Origin: Calliopsis andreniformis | Taxonomy: Eukaryota > Arthropoda > Insecta > Hymenoptera > Andrenidae | Direction of reading: 5' to 3' | DNA: 64,000 nt | Assembly (NCBI RefSeq): GCF_051401765.1 | Contig: NW_027480450.1 | Span: 1,550,001-1,614,000 of the forward strand | Shown here: piece by piece, positions 35,691 to 50,400 of the stretch | Position numbering within the stretch: position 1 is the first letter of the stretch | Layout: every line of letters starts with the position of its first letter | Notes under the pieces: generated by a model | What the model saw: the letters and a program-made list of their open reading frames with translations, nothing else | Told to the model about the DNA's origin: nothing | Databases searched by the model: none | Program-made: the position numbers and the translations under genes

Positions 35691-38010
35691 CTCAATCTTC
35701 AATCCTCAGTCATCAATCATCAATCCTCAATCTTCAATACTCAATCCTCAATCCTCAATCGTCAATCCTCAATCCTCAATCCTCAATCCTCAATCATCAA
35801 TCCTCAATCTTCAATAATCAGTTCTCAATCCTCAATCCTCAATCCTCAATACTCAACCATCAATCCTCAATTCTTCAATACTCAATAGAATATCCTGAAT
35901 CCTCAAGATTCGATACTCAAACCTCAAACCTCAACCCTCAGCCCTCATTCTCAATCCTCAATCCTCAATCCTCAATCGTCAATATTCAATCCTCAATACT
36001 CAATCTTCAATCCTCAATACTCAATACTCAATCCTCAATCCTCAATCCTCAATCCTCAGTCATCAATCCTCAATCTTCAATACTCAATCGTCAATCGTCA
36101 GTCCTCAATCCTCAATCCTCAATCCTCGTTCCTCAAACCTCAATCCTCAACCCTCAGGCCTCATCCTCAATTCTCAATTCTCAATTCTCAATCTTCAATA
36201 CTCAATCCTCAATCCTCAATTCCCAATCCTCAATACTCAACCATCAATACTCAATTCTCAATACACAACAGAATATCCTGAATTCGCAGGATTCAATACT
36301 CAAACCTCAATCCTAAACCCTCTGCCCTCATCCTCCATCCTCGATTCTCAGCCCTCATCCTCAATCCTCAATACTCAATCCTCAATCCTCAGTCTTCAAT
36401 CCTCAACACTCAATATTCAATCCTCAATATTCAATCCTCAATACTAAATCTTCAATCCACAATCCTCAATCCTCAATCCTCAATCCTCAATGCTCAATCC
36501 TCAATCCTCAATATTCAACACACAACCCTCAACCATCAATCCTCAATACTCAACCATCAATCCTCAATTCTCAATACTCAATAGAACATCCTGAAATCTC
36601 ATGGTTCAATACTCAATCCACAATATACAATAATCAAACCTCAATCCTCAAGCATAAATTCTCAACACTCAATCCTCAACACTCAGTCCTCTCTCTTAAA
36701 TCCTCCATCCTCAATCCTCAATCCTCAACCGTCAATCCTCAATCCTCAATCCTCAACCCTCAATCCTCAGTCCTCAAACCTCAATCCTCAACCCTCAATC
36801 CTCAGTCCTCAAACCTCTATCCCGTATCCTCAACACTGAATCCTCAATCTTCAGACCTCAGTCCTCAAAAATCAATTGTCAATCCTCAATCCTGAATAGA
36901 ATATCCTCAATTCACAGTTTTCAATACTCAATCCCCATCCTTCAATCTTCAAAACTCAATCCACAAACATCAATTCTCATCACTCAACCCACAACACTCA
37001 GTCCCCAATCCTCAATCTTCATTCCTCAATCATCAATCCTCAATCCTCAATCCTCAATCCTCAGTCCTCAATCCTCAATACTCAACCATCAACCCTCAAT
37101 TCTCAATACTCAATAGAAGATCCTGAATTCTCAGGATTCAAATCTCAATCCTCAATCCTCAACCCTCAGCCCTCATTCTCAATCCTCAATCCGCAATCCT
37201 CAATCCTCAATATTCAATCCTCAATACTAAATCTTCAATCCACAATCCTCAATCCTCAATCCTCAATCCTCTGTCATCAATCCTCAATCTTCGATACTCA
37301 ATCGTCAATCCTCAGTCCTCAATACACAATCCTCAATCCTCGTTCCTCAAACTTCAATCCTCAACCCTCAGTCCTCATCCTCAATTCTCAATTCTCAATC
37401 CTCAATCCTCAATCCTCAATCTTGAATCCTCAATAAAAAATCTCCAATCCTAGATCATCAATCCCCAATACTCAATCCTTAATCCTCAACCTTCAATCCT
37501 CAATTCCCAGTCCTCAATTTTCAATCCTCAATGCTCAATCCTCAATCCTCAAGCCTCAGTCCTCAATCCTCATTCCTCAATGCTCAAACGTCAATCTTCA
37601 AACCTGAATACTCAATCTTCAATCCTCAATCCTCAATCCTCAATCCTCAATAGAATATCCCCAATTCACAGTTTTCAATACTCAATACTCAATCTGCAAT
37701 CTTCAAATCTCCATCCACAAACATCAATTCTCATCACTCAACCCTCAACACTCAGTCCTCAATGTTCAATCCTCAATTCTCAATTCTCAATCTTCAATCA
37801 TCAATACTGAATCTTCAATCCTCAATCCTCAATCCTCAATCCTCAATCCTCTACCCTCAATCCTCAATCCACAATCATCAATCCTCAATCTTCAATACTC
37901 AATCCTCAATCCTCAATCCTCAATCCTCAATTCTCAGTCCTCAACCCTCAATCGTCAATCCTCAATCCCCAGTCCTCAATCTTCAATCCTCAATGCTCAA
38001 TCCTCAATCC
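35691..38010. repeat. Block E3: third type A-related block
   Basis: It aligns to E2 at offset 6,629 (A-rich block 30,803 to 37,432; hairpin 30,491 to 37,120). Because the preceding block is at offset 7,771, 1,142 bp are missing here: 1,149 bp lost between the related boxes at 27,800 and 28,949, and one 7-bp monomer gained. It contains the 783-bp segment at 36,442-37,224. It ends in plain monomers near 37,996-38,025, which hide the exact joint to the next piece. Confidence 0.73.
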
Positions 38011-38287
38011 TCAATCCTCAATCCTCGTTCCACAAACCTCAATCCTCAACCCTCAGTCCTCATCCTCAATTCCCAATTCTCAATCTTCAATACTCAATCC
38101 TCAACCCTCAATTTTCAATACACAATAGAATATCCTGAATTCGCAGGGTTCAATACTCAAACCTCAATCCTCAACCCTCAGCCCTCATCCTCCATCCTCG
38201 ATACTCAGCCCTCATCCTCAATCCTCAATACACAATCCTCAATCCTCAATCTTCAATCCTCAATCATCAATCATCAATCCTCAATCT
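38011..38287. repeat. C-type fragment before the super-repeat joint
   Basis: It matches about 22,105-22,381 at offset 15,906, with the diagnostic GTTCCACAAACC near 38,027, the GCAGGGTTC box variant at about 38,144 and the CTCGATACTCAGCC near 38,198. It stops at 38,287. In the second super-repeat the same piece (from about 62,420) runs on without a break, so 38,287/38,288 is the joint formed by the duplication and the continuous version is the older arrangement. Confidence 0.75.
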
Positions 38288-40634
38288 TCAATCCTCAATC
38301 CTCAATCGTCAATCCTCAATCCTCAATCCTCAATCCTCAATCATCAATCCTCAATCTTCAATAATCAGTTCTCAATCCTCAATCCTCAATCCTCAATACT
38401 CAACCATCAATCCTCAATTCTTCAATACTCAATAGAATATCCTGAATCCTCAAGATTCGATACTCAAACCTCAAACCTCAACCCTCAACCCTCATTCTCA
38501 ATCCTCAACCCTCAATCCTCAATCGTCAATATTCAATCCTCAATACTCAATCTTCAATCCTCAATACTCAATACTCAATCCTCAATCCTCAATCCTCAAT
38601 CCTCAGTCATCAATCCTCAATCTTCAATACTCAATCGTCAATCGTCAGTCCTCAATCCTCAATCCTCAATCCTCGTTCCTCAAACCTCAATCCTCAACCC
38701 TCAGGCCTCATCCTCAATTCTCAATTCTCAATTCTCAATCTTCAATACTCAATCCTCAATCCTCAATTCCCAATCCTCAATACTCAACCATCAATACTCA
38801 ATTCTCAATACACAACAGAATATCCTGAATTCGCAGGATTCAATACTCAAACCTCAATCCTAAACCCTCAGCCCTCATCCTCCATCCTCTATCCTCAGCC
38901 CTCATCCTCAATCCTCAATACTCAATCCTCAATCCTCAATCTTCAATCCTCAACACTCAATATTCAATCCTCAATCCTCGGTCCTCAAACCTCAATTCTG
39001 AATCCTCAATACTGAATTCACAATCTTCAGCCCTCAGTCCTCAACAATCAGTTGTCAATCCTCAATCCTCAATAGAATATCCCCAATTCACAGTTTTCAA
39101 TACTCAATACTCAATCTGCAATCTTCAAATCTCTATCCACAAACATCAATTCTCATCACTCAACCCTCAGCACTCAGTCCTCAATGTTCAATCCTCAATT
39201 CTCAATTCTCAATCTTCAATACTCAATCCTCAATCCTCAATTGTCAATCCTCAATACTCAACCATGAATCCTCAATTCTCAACACTCAATTGAATATCCT
39301 GAATTCGCAGGATTCAATACTCAAACATCAATCCTCATGCCTCAGCCCTCATCCTCCATCCTCGATCCTCAATCCTCAATCCTCAATCTTCAATCCCCAA
39401 TACTCGATCTTCAACCTTCAATCCTGTATACTCAATCTTCAACCCTCAATCCCCAATACTCAATCTTCAATCCTCAATGCTCAATCCAAAATCCCCAATC
39501 CTCAGTCCTCAATCCTCAATCCTCAATCCTCAAACCTCGATCCTCAACCGTCAATCCTCAATCCTCAGTCCTCAATCCTCAATCCTCAATCCTCAATCCT
39601 CAATACTCAATACTCAACCATCAATCCTCAGTTCTCAATACTCAATGGAATATCCTGAATTCTCAGGATTCGATACTCAAACCTCAATCCTCAACCCTCA
39701 GCCCTCATTCTCAATCCTCAATCCTCAATCCTCAGTCATCAATCCTCAATCTTCAATACTCAATCGTCAAACGTCAGTCCTCAATCCTCAATCCTCAATC
39801 CTCAATCCTCGTTCCTCAAACCTCAATCCTCAACCCTCAGTCCTCATCCTCAATTCCCAATTCTCAATCTTCAATACTCAATCCTCAACCCTCAATTTTC
39901 AATACACAATAGAATATCCTGAATTCGCAGGATTCAATACTCAAACCTCAATCCTCAACCCTCAGCCCTCATCCTCCATCCTCGATCCTCAGCCCTCATC
40001 CTCAATCCTCAATACACAATCCTCAATCCTCAATCTTCAATCCTCAATCATCAAACATCAATCCTCAATCTTCAATACTCAATCCTCAATCCTCAATCGT
40101 CAATTCTCAATCCGCAATCCTCAATCATCAATCCTCAATCTTCAATAATCAGTTCTCAATCCTCAATCCTCAATCCTCAATACTCAACCATCAATCCTCA
40201 ATTCTTCAATACTCAATAGAATATCCTGAATCCTCAAGATTCGATACTCAAACCTCAAACCTCAACCCTCAGCCCTCATTCTCAATCCTCAATCCTCAAT
40301 CCTCAATCGTCAATATTCAATCCTCAATACTCAATCTTCAATCCTCAATACTCAATACTCAATCCTGAATCCTCAATCCTCAATCCTCAGTCATCAATCC
40401 TCAATCTTCAATACTCAATCGTCAATCGTCAGTCCTCAATCCTCAATCCTCAATCCTCGTTCCTCAAACCTCAATCCTAAACCCTCAGCCCTCATCCTCC
40501 ATCCTCGATCCTCAGCCCTCATCCTCAATCCTCAATACTCAATCCTCAATCCTCAATCTTCAATCCTCAACACTCAATATTCAATCCTCAATCCTCGGTC
40601 GTCAAACCTCAATTCTGAATCCTCAATACTGAAT

Positions 40635-43485
40635 CTTCAACACTCAATCCTCAGTCCTCAATACTCGAAGATCAATCCTCAATTCTCAATACTCAATCCT
40701 AAATCAACAATCCTCAATCTTCAATACTCAATCCTCAATCCTCAATCCTCAATACTCAATACTCAACCATCAATCCTCAGTTCTCAATACCCAATGAAAT
40801 ATCCTGAATTCTCAGGATTCGATACTCAAACCTCAATCCTCAACCCTCAGCCCTCATTCTCAATCCTCAATCCTCAATCCTCAGTCATCAATCCTCAATC
40901 TTCAATACTCAATCGTCAAACGTCAGTCCTCAATCCTCAATCCTCAATCCTCAATCCTCGTTCCTCAAACCTCAATCCTCAACCCTCAGTCCTCATCCTC
41001 AATTCCCAATTCTCAATCTTCAATACTCAATCCTCAACCCTCAATTTTCAATACACAATAGAATATCCTGAATTCGCAGGATTCAATACTCAAACCTCAA
41101 TCCTCAATACTCAACCATCAATCCTCAATTCTTCAATACTCAATAGAATATCCTGAATCCTCAAGATTCGATACTCAAACCTCAAACCTCAACCCTCAGC
41201 CCTCATTCTCAATCCTCAATCCTCAATCCTCAGTCATCAATCCTCAATCTTCAATACTCAATCGTCAATCGTCAGTCCTCAATCCTCAATCCTCAATCCT
41301 CGTTCCTCAAACCTCAATCCTCAACCCTCAGGCCTCATCCTCAATTCTCAATTCTCAATTCTCAATCTTCAATACTCAATCCTCAATCCTCAATTCCCAA
41401 TCCTCAATACTCAACCATCAATACTCAATTCTCAATACACAACAGAATATCCTGAATTCGCAGGATTCAATACTCAAACCTCAATCCTAAACCCTCTGCC
41501 CTCATCCTCCATCCTCGATCCTCAGCCCTCATCCTCAATCCTCAATACTCAATCCTCAATCCTCAGTCTTCAATCCTCAACACTCAATATTCAATCCTCA
41601 ATATTCAATCCTCAATACTAAATCTTCAATCCACAATCCTCAATCCTCAATCCTCAATCCTCAATGCTCAATCCTCAATCCTCAATATTCAACACACAAC
41701 CCTCAACCATCAATCCTCAATACTCAACCATCAATCCTCAATTCTCAATACTCAATAGAACATCCTGAAATCTCATGGTTCAATACTCAATCCACAATAT
41801 ACAATAATCAAACCTCAATCCTCAAGCATAAATTCTCAACACTCAATCCTCAACACTCAGTCCTCTCTCTTAAATCCTCCATCCTCAATCCTCAATCCTC
41901 AACCGTCAATCCTCAATCCTCAATCCTCAACCCTCAATCCTCAGTCCTCAAACCTCAATCCTCAACCCTCAATCCTCAGTCCTCAAACCTCTATCCCGTA
42001 TCCTCAACACTGAATCCTCAATCTTCAGACCTCAGTCCTCAAAAATCAATTGTCAATCCTCAATCCTGAATAGAATATCCTCAATTCACAGTTTTCAATA
42101 CTCAATCCCCATCCTTCAATCTTCAAAACTCAATCCACAAACATCAATTCTCATCACTCAACCCACAACACTCAGTCCCCAATCCTCAATCTTCATTCCT
42201 CAATCATCAATCCTCAATCCTCAATCCTCAATCCTCAGTCCTCAATCCTCAATACTCAACCATCAACCCTCAATTCTCAATACTCAATAGAAGATCCTGA
42301 ATTCTCAGGATACAAATCTCAATCCTCAATCCTCAACCCTCAGCCCTCATTCTCAATCCTCAATCCGCAATCCTCAATCCTCAATATTCAATCCTCAATA
42401 CTAAATCTTCAATCCACAATCCTCAATCCTCAATCCTCAATCCTCTGTCATCAATCCTCAATCTTCAATACTCAATCGTCAATCCTCAGTCCTCAATACA
42501 CAATCCTCAATCCTCGTTCCTCAAACTTCAATCCTCAACCCTCAGTCCTCATCCTCAATTCTCAATTCTCTATCCTCAATCCTCAATCCTCAATCTTGAA
42601 TCCTCAATAAAAAATCTCCAATCCTAGATCATCAATCCCCAATACTCAATCCTTAATCCTCAACCTTCAATCCTCAATTCCCAGTCCTCAATTTTCAATC
42701 CTCAATGCTCAATCCTCAATCCTCAAGCCTCAGTCCTCAATCCTCATTCCTCAATGCTCAAACGTCAATCTTCAAACCTGAATACTCAATCTTCAATCCT
42801 CAATCCTCAATCCTCAATCCTCAATAGAATATCCCCAATTCACAGTTTTCAATACTCAATACTCAATCTGCAATCTTCAAATCTCCATCCACAAACATCA
42901 ATTCTCATCACTCAACCCTCAACACTCAGTCCTCAATGTTCAATCCTCAATTCTCAATTCTCAATCTTCAATCATCAATACTGAATCTTCAATCCTCAAT
43001 CCTCAATCCTCAATCCTCAATCCTCTACCCTCAATCCTCAATCCACAATCATCAATCCTCAATCTTCAATACTCAATCCTCAATCCTTAATCCTCAATCC
43101 TCAATTCTCAGTCCTCAACCCTCAATCGTCAATCCTCAATCCCCAATCCTCAATCTTCAATCCTCAATGCTCAATCCTCAATCCTCAATCCTCAACCTTC
43201 AATCCTCAATACTCAATCTTCACTCCTCAATTCCCAATCCTCAATCCTGAATCCCCAATCCTCAGTCCTCAATCTTCAATCCTCAATACTCAATCTTCAA
43301 TCCTCAGTCCTCAATCCTCAATCCTCAATTCTCAATCCTCAACCCACAATCCTCAGACCTCAAACATCAATACTCAACCCCCAGTCCTCGTCCTCAACCC
43401 ACAGCCCTCAATACTCAATCCTCAATCTTCAATCATCAATATTCAATATTCAATCCTCAATCCTCAAACCTGAGTCCTCAATCCT
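40635..43485. repeat. Block E1 in super-repeat copy 2
   Basis: It is the copy of 15,870-18,720 at offset 24,765 and carries the same 229-bp and 84-bp deletions between hairpin boxes at 41,065 and 41,449. It contains the 783-bp segment at 41,616-42,398 and the A-rich block at 42,606. The box at 42,294 has GGATACAAATC after it, the E1-specific variant, whereas E2 and E3 have GGATTCAAATC. Confidence 0.75.
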
Positions 43486-44495
43486 CAGCCCTCATTCTCA
43501 ATCCTCAATCCTCAATCCTCAATCATCAATCCTCAGTCTTCAATAATTAGTCCTCAATCCTCAATCCTCAATCCTCAATACTCAACCATCAATCCTCAAT
43601 TCTTCAATAGTCAATAGAATATCCTGAATTCTCAGGATTCGATACTCAAACCTCAAACCTCAACCCTCAGCCCTCATTCTCAATCCTCAATCCTCATTCC
43701 TCAATCGTAAATATTCAATCCTCAATACTCAATCTTCAATCCTCAATACTCAATCCTCAATCCTCAATCCTCAATCCTCAGTCATCAATCCTCAATCTTC
43801 AATACTCAATCGTCAATCGTCAGTCCTCAATCCTCAATCCTCAATCCTCGTTCCTCAAACCTCAATCCTCAACCCTCAGTCCTCATACTCAATTCTCAAT
43901 TCTCAATCTTCAATACTCAATCCTCAATCCTCAATTCCCAATCCTCAATACTCAAGCATCAATACTCAATTCTCAATACACAATAGAATATCATGAATTC
44001 GCAGGATTCAATACTCAAACCTCAATCCTAAACCCTCAGCCCTCATCCTCCATCCTCGATCCTCAGCCCTAATCCTCAATCCTCAATACACAATCCTCAA
44101 TCCTCAATCTTCAATCCTCAACACTCAATATTCAATCCTCAATCCTCGGTCCTCAAACCTCAATTCTGTATCCTCAACACTGAATTCTCAATCTTCAGCA
44201 CTCAGGCCTCAACAATCAGTTGTCAATCCTCAATCCTCAATAGAATATCCCCAATTCACAGCTTTCAATACTCAATACTCAATCTGCAATCTTCAACTCT
44301 CTATCCACAAACATCAATCCTCATCACTCATCCCTCAACACTCAGTCCTCAATGTTCAATCCTCAATTCTCAATTCTCAATCTTCAAACCTCAATACTGA
44401 ATCTTCAATCCTCAATCCTCAATCCTCAATCCTCAATCCTCAACCCTCAATCCTGAATCATCAATCATCAATCCTCAATCTTCAATACTCAATCC

Positions 44496-47400
44496 TCAAT
44501 CGTCAATCCTCAATCCTCAATCCTCAATCCTCAATCATCAATCCTCAATCTTCAATAATCAGTTCTCAATCCTCAATCCTCAATCCTCAATACTCAACCA
44601 TCAATCCTCAATTCTTCAATACTCAATAGAATATCCTGAATCCTCAAGATTCGATACTCAAACCTCAAACCTCAACCCTCAGCCCTCATTCTCAATCCTC
44701 AATCCTCAATCCTCAATCGTCAATATTCAATCCTCAATACTCAATGTTCAATCCTCAATACTCAATACTCAATCCACAATCCTCAATCCTCAATCCTCAG
44801 TCATCAATCCTCAATCTTCAATACTCAATCGTCAATCGTCAGTCCTCAATCCTCAATCCTCAATCCTCGATCCTCAAACCTCAATCCTCAACCCTCAGGC
44901 CTCATCCTCAATTCTCAATTCTCAATCTTCAATACTCAATCCTCAATCCTCAATTCCCAATCCTCAATACTCAACCATCAATACTCAATTCTCAATACAC
45001 AACAGAATATCCTGAATTCGCAGGATTCAATACTCAAACCTCAATCCTAAACCCTCAGCCCTCATCCTCCATCCTCGATCCTCAGCCCTCATCCTCAATC
45101 CTCAATACTCAATCCTCAATCCTCAATCTTCAGTCCTCAACACTCAATATTCAATCCTCAATCCTCGGTCCTCAAACCTCAATTCTGAATCCTCAATACT
45201 GAATTCTCAATCTTCAGCCCTCAGTCCTCAACAATCAGTTGTCAATCCTCAATCCTCAATAGAATATCTCCAATTCACAGTTTTCAATACTCAATACTCA
45301 ATCTGCAATCTTCAAATCTCTATCCACAAACATCAGTTCTCATCACTCAACCCTCAGCACTCAGTCCTCAATGTTCAATCCTCAATTCTCAATTCTCAAT
45401 CTTCAATCCTCAATACTGAATCTTCAATCCTCAATCCTCAATCCTCAATCCTCAATCCTCAACCCTCAATCCTCAATCATCAATCATCAATCCTCAATCT
45501 TCAATACTCAATCCTCAATCCTCAATCCTCAATCCTCAGTCCTCAATACTCAATCGTCAATCCTCAATCCCCAATACTCAATCTTCAATCCTCAATGCTC
45601 AATCCCCAATCCTCAATCCTCAACCTTCAATCCTCAATACTCAATCTTCACTCCTCAATTCCCAATCCTCAATCCTTAATCCCCAATCCTCAATCCTCGA
45701 TCTTCAACCCTCAATACTCAATCTTCAATCCTCAGTCCTCAATCCTCAATCCTCAATTCTCAATCCTCAACCCTCAATCCTCAGACCTCAAACATCAATA
45801 CTAAACCCTCAGTCCTCGTCCTCAACCCACAACCCTCAATACTCAATCCTCAATCTTCAATCATCAATATTCAATATTCAATCCTCAATCCTCAATCCTC
45901 AGTCCTCAATCCTCAGTCCTCAAACCTCAATCCTGAATTCTCAAACCTGAATCCTCAATCTTCAGCCCCCAGTCCTCAACAATCAGTTGTCAATCCTCAA
46001 TCCTCAATAGAATAACCTCAATTCACAGTTTTCAATACTCAATACTGTATCTGCAATCTTCAAATCTCTATCCACAAACATCAATTCTCGTCACTCAACC
46101 ATCAACACTCAGTCCCCAATCCTCAATCTTCAATCCACAATCCTCAATCCTCAATCCTCAACCCTCATCTTTCAATCCTCAATACCCAATCCTCAATCTT
46201 CAATCCTCAATCCTCAATCCTCAATTCCCAATCCTCAATCCTCAATCCTCAATCCTCAATACTCAATCCTCAATCATCAATCCTCAATCTTCAATACTCA
46301 ATCCTCAATCCTCAATTGTCAATCCTCAATACTCAACCATGAATCCTCAATTCTCAATACTCAACTGAATATCCTGAATTCGCAGGATTCAATACTCCAA
46401 CATCAATCCTCACCCCTCAGCCCTCATCCTCCATCCTCGATCCTCAATCCTCAATCCTCAATCTTCAATCCCCAATACTCGATCTTCAACCTTCAATCCT
46501 GTATACTCAATCTTCAACCCTCAATCCCCAATACTCAATCTTCAATCCTCAATGCTCAACCCAAAATCCCCAATCCTCAGTCCTCAATCCTCAATCCTCA
46601 ATCCTCAAACCTCGATCCTCAACCGTCAATCCTCAATCCTCAGTCCTCAATCCTCAATCCTCAATCCTCAATCCTCAATACTCAATACTCAACCATCAAT
46701 CCTCAGTTCTCAATACTCAATGGAATATCCTGAATTCTCAGGATTCGATACTCAAACCTCAATCCTCAACCCTCAGCCCTCATTCTCAATCCTCAATCCT
46801 CAATCCTCAGTCATCAATCCTCAATCTTCAATACTCAATCGTCAAACGTCAGTCCTCAATCCTCAATCCTCAATCCTCAATCCTCGTTCCACAAACCTCA
46901 ATCCTCAACCCTCAGTCCTCATCCTCAATTCCCAATTCTCAATCTTCAATACTCAATCCTCAACCTTCAATTTTCAATACACAATAGAATATCCTGAATT
47001 CGCAGGGTTCAATACTCAAACCTCAATCCTCAACCCTCAGCCCTCATCCTCCATCCTCGATACTCAGCCCTCATCCTCAATCCTCAATACACAATCCTCA
47101 ATCCTCAATCTTCAATCCTCAATCATCAATCATCAATCCTCAATCTTCAATACTCAATCCTCAATCCTCAATCGTCAATTCTCAATCCTCAATCCTCAAT
47201 CATCAATCCTCAATCTTCAATAATCAGTTCTCAATCCTCAATCCTCAATCCTCAATACTCATCCATCAATCCTCAATTCTTCAATACTCAATAGAATATC
47301 CTGAATCCTCAAGATTCGATACTCAAACCTCAAACCTCAACCCTCAGCCCTCATTCTCAATCCTCAATCCTCAATCCTCAATCGTTAATATTCAATCCTC

Positions 47401-50400
47401 AATACTCAATCTTCAATCCTCAATACTCAATACTCAATCCTCAATCCTCAATCCTCAATCCTCAGTCATCAATCCTCAATCTTCAATACTCAATCGTCAA
47501 TCGTCAGTCCTCAATCCTCAATCCTCAATCCTCGTTCCTCAAACCTCAATCCTCAACCCTCAGGCCTCACCCTCAGTTCTCAATTCTCAATCTTCAATAC
47601 TCAATTCTCAATCCTCAATTCCCAATCCTCAATACTCAACCATCAATACTCAATTCTCAATACACAACAGAATATCCTGAATTCGCAGGATTCAATACTC
47701 AAACCTCAATCCTAAACCCTCAGCCCTCATCCTCCATCCTCGATCCTCAGCCCTCATCCTCAATCCTCAATACTCAATCCTCAATCCTCAATCTTCAATC
47801 CTCAACACTCAATATTCAATCCTCAATCCTCGGTCCTCAAACCTCAATTCTGGATCCTCAATACTGAATTCTCAATCTTCAGCCCTCAGTCCTCAACAAT
47901 CAGTTGTCAATCCTCAATCCTCAATAGAATATCCCCAATTCACAGTTTTCAATACTCAATACTCAATCTGCAATCTTCAAATCTCTATCCACAAACATCA
48001 ATTCTCATCACTCAACCCTCAGCACTCAGTCCTCAATGTTCAATCCTCAATTCTCAATTCTCAATCTTCAATCCTCAATACTGAATCTTCAATCCTCAAT
48101 CCTCAATCCTCAATCCTCAATCCTCAACCCTCAATCCTCAATCCTCAATCATCAATCCTCAGTCTTCAATACTCAATACTCAATCCTCAATCCTCAATCC
48201 TCAATCCTCAGTCCTCAATCCTCAATCGTCAATCCTCAATCCCCAATACTCAATCTTCAATCCTCAATGCTCAATCCCCAATCCTCAATCCTCAACCTTC
48301 AATCCTCAATACTCAATCTTCACTCCTCAATTCCCAATCCTCAATCCTTAATCCCCAATCCTCAATCCTCGATCTTCAATCCTCAATACTCAATCTTCAA
48401 TCCTCAGTCCTCAATCCTCAATCCTCAATTCTCAATCCTCAACCCTCAATCCTCAGACCTCAAACATCAATACTAAACCCTCAGTCCTCGTCCTCAACCC
48501 ACAACCGTCAATACTCAATCCTCAATCTTCAATCATCAATATTCAATATTCAATCCTAAATCCTCAATCCTCAGTCCTCAATCCTCAGTCCTCAAACCTC
48601 AATCCTGAATTCTCAAACCTGAATCCTCAATCTTCAGCCCCCAGTCCTCAACAATCAGTTGTCAATCCTCAATCCTCAATAGAATAACCTCAATTCACAG
48701 TTTTCAATACTCAATACTCTATCTGCAATCTTCAAATCTCTATCCACAAACATCAATTCTCGTCACTCAACCATCAACACTCAGTCCCCAATACTCAATC
48801 TTCAATCCACAATCCTCAATCCTCAATCCTCAACCCTCATCTTTCAATCCTCAATACCCAATCCTCAATCTTCAATCCTCAATCCTCAATCCTCAATTCC
48901 CAATCCTCAAACCTCAATCCTCAATCCTCAATACTCAATCCTCAATCATCAATCCTCAATCTTCAATACTCAATCCTCAATCCTCAATTGTCAATCCTCA
49001 ATACTCAACCATGAATCCTCAATTCTCAATACTCAATTGAATATCCTGAATTCGCAGGATTCAATACTCAAACATCAATCCTCATCCCTCAGCCCTCATC
49101 CTCCATCCTCGATCCTCAATCCTCAATCCTCAATCTTCAATCCCCAATACTCGATCTTCAACCTTCAATCCTGTATACTCAATCTTCAACCCTCAATCCC
49201 CAATACTCAATCTTCAATCCTCAATGCTCAATCCAAAATCCCCAATCCTCAGTCCTCAATCCTCAATCCTCAATCCTCAAACCTCGATCCTCAACCGTCA
49301 ATCCTCAATCCTCAGTCCTCAATCCTCAATCCTCAATCCTCAATCCTCAATACTCAATACTCAACCATCAATCCGCAGTTCTCAATACTCAATGGAATAT
49401 CCTGAATTCTCAGGATTCGATACTCAAACCTCAATCCTCAACCCTCAGCCCTCATTCTCAATCCTCAATCCTCAATCCTCAGTCATCAATCCTCAATCTT
49501 CAATACTCAATCGTCAAACGTCAGTCCTCAATCCTCAATCCTCAATCCTCAATCCTCGTTCCACAAACCTCAATCCTCAACCCTCAGTCCTCATCCTCAA
49601 TTCCCAATTCTCAATCTTCAATACTCAATCCTCAACCCTCAATTTTCAATACACAATAGAATATCCTGAATTCGCAGGGTTCAATACTCAAACCTCAATC
49701 CTCAACCCTCAGCCCTCATCCTCCATCCTCGATCCTCAGCCCTCATCCTCAATCCTCAATACACAATCCTCAATCCTCAATCTTCAATCCTCAATCATCA
49801 ATCATCAATCCTCAATCTTCAATACTCAATCCTCAATCCTCAATCGTCAATTCTCAATCCTCAATCCTCAATCATCAATCCTCAATCTTCAATAATCAGT
49901 TCTCAATCCTCAATCCTCAATCCTCAATACTCATCCATCAATCCTCAATTCTTCAATACTCAATAGAATATCCTGAATCCTCAAGATTCGATACTCAAAC
50001 CTCAAACCTCAACCCTCAGCCCTCATTCTCAATCCTCAATCCTCAATCCTCAATCGTTAATATTCAATCCTCAATACTCAATCTTCAATCCTCAATACTC
50101 AATACTCAATCCTCAATCCTCAATCCTCAATCCTCAGTCATCAATCCTCAATCTTCAATACTCAATCGTCAATCGTCAGTCCTCAATCCTCAATCCTCAA
50201 TCCTCGTTCCTCAAACCTCAATCCTCAACCCTCAGGCCTCACCCTCAGTTCTCAATTCTCAATCTTCAATACTCAATTCTCAATCCTCAATTCCCAATCC
50301 TCAATACTCAACCATCAATACTCAATTCTCAATACACAACAGAATATCCTGAATTCGCAGGATTCAATACTCAAACCTCAATCCTAAACCCTCAGCCCTC

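Larger units (their letters stand above)
13523..38287. repeat. 24,765-bp super-repeat, copy 1
   Basis: Every landmark from about 13,530 on recurs 24,765 bp later: 14,531 to 39,296, 16,036 to 40,801, 17,841 to 42,606, 18,856 to 43,621, 24,634 to 49,399 and 30,803 to 55,568. The joint is at 38,287/38,288. Sequence to its left follows type C (as at about 22,380) and sequence to its right follows the tail of type B (as at 13,523); the two share TCAATCCTCAATCCTCAATC around the joint. By eye I found only isolated substitutions between the copies. Contents in order: B tail and B2, E1, a mosaic, C units, E2, a repeat of the C units, E3, and a C fragment. Confidence 0.88.
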
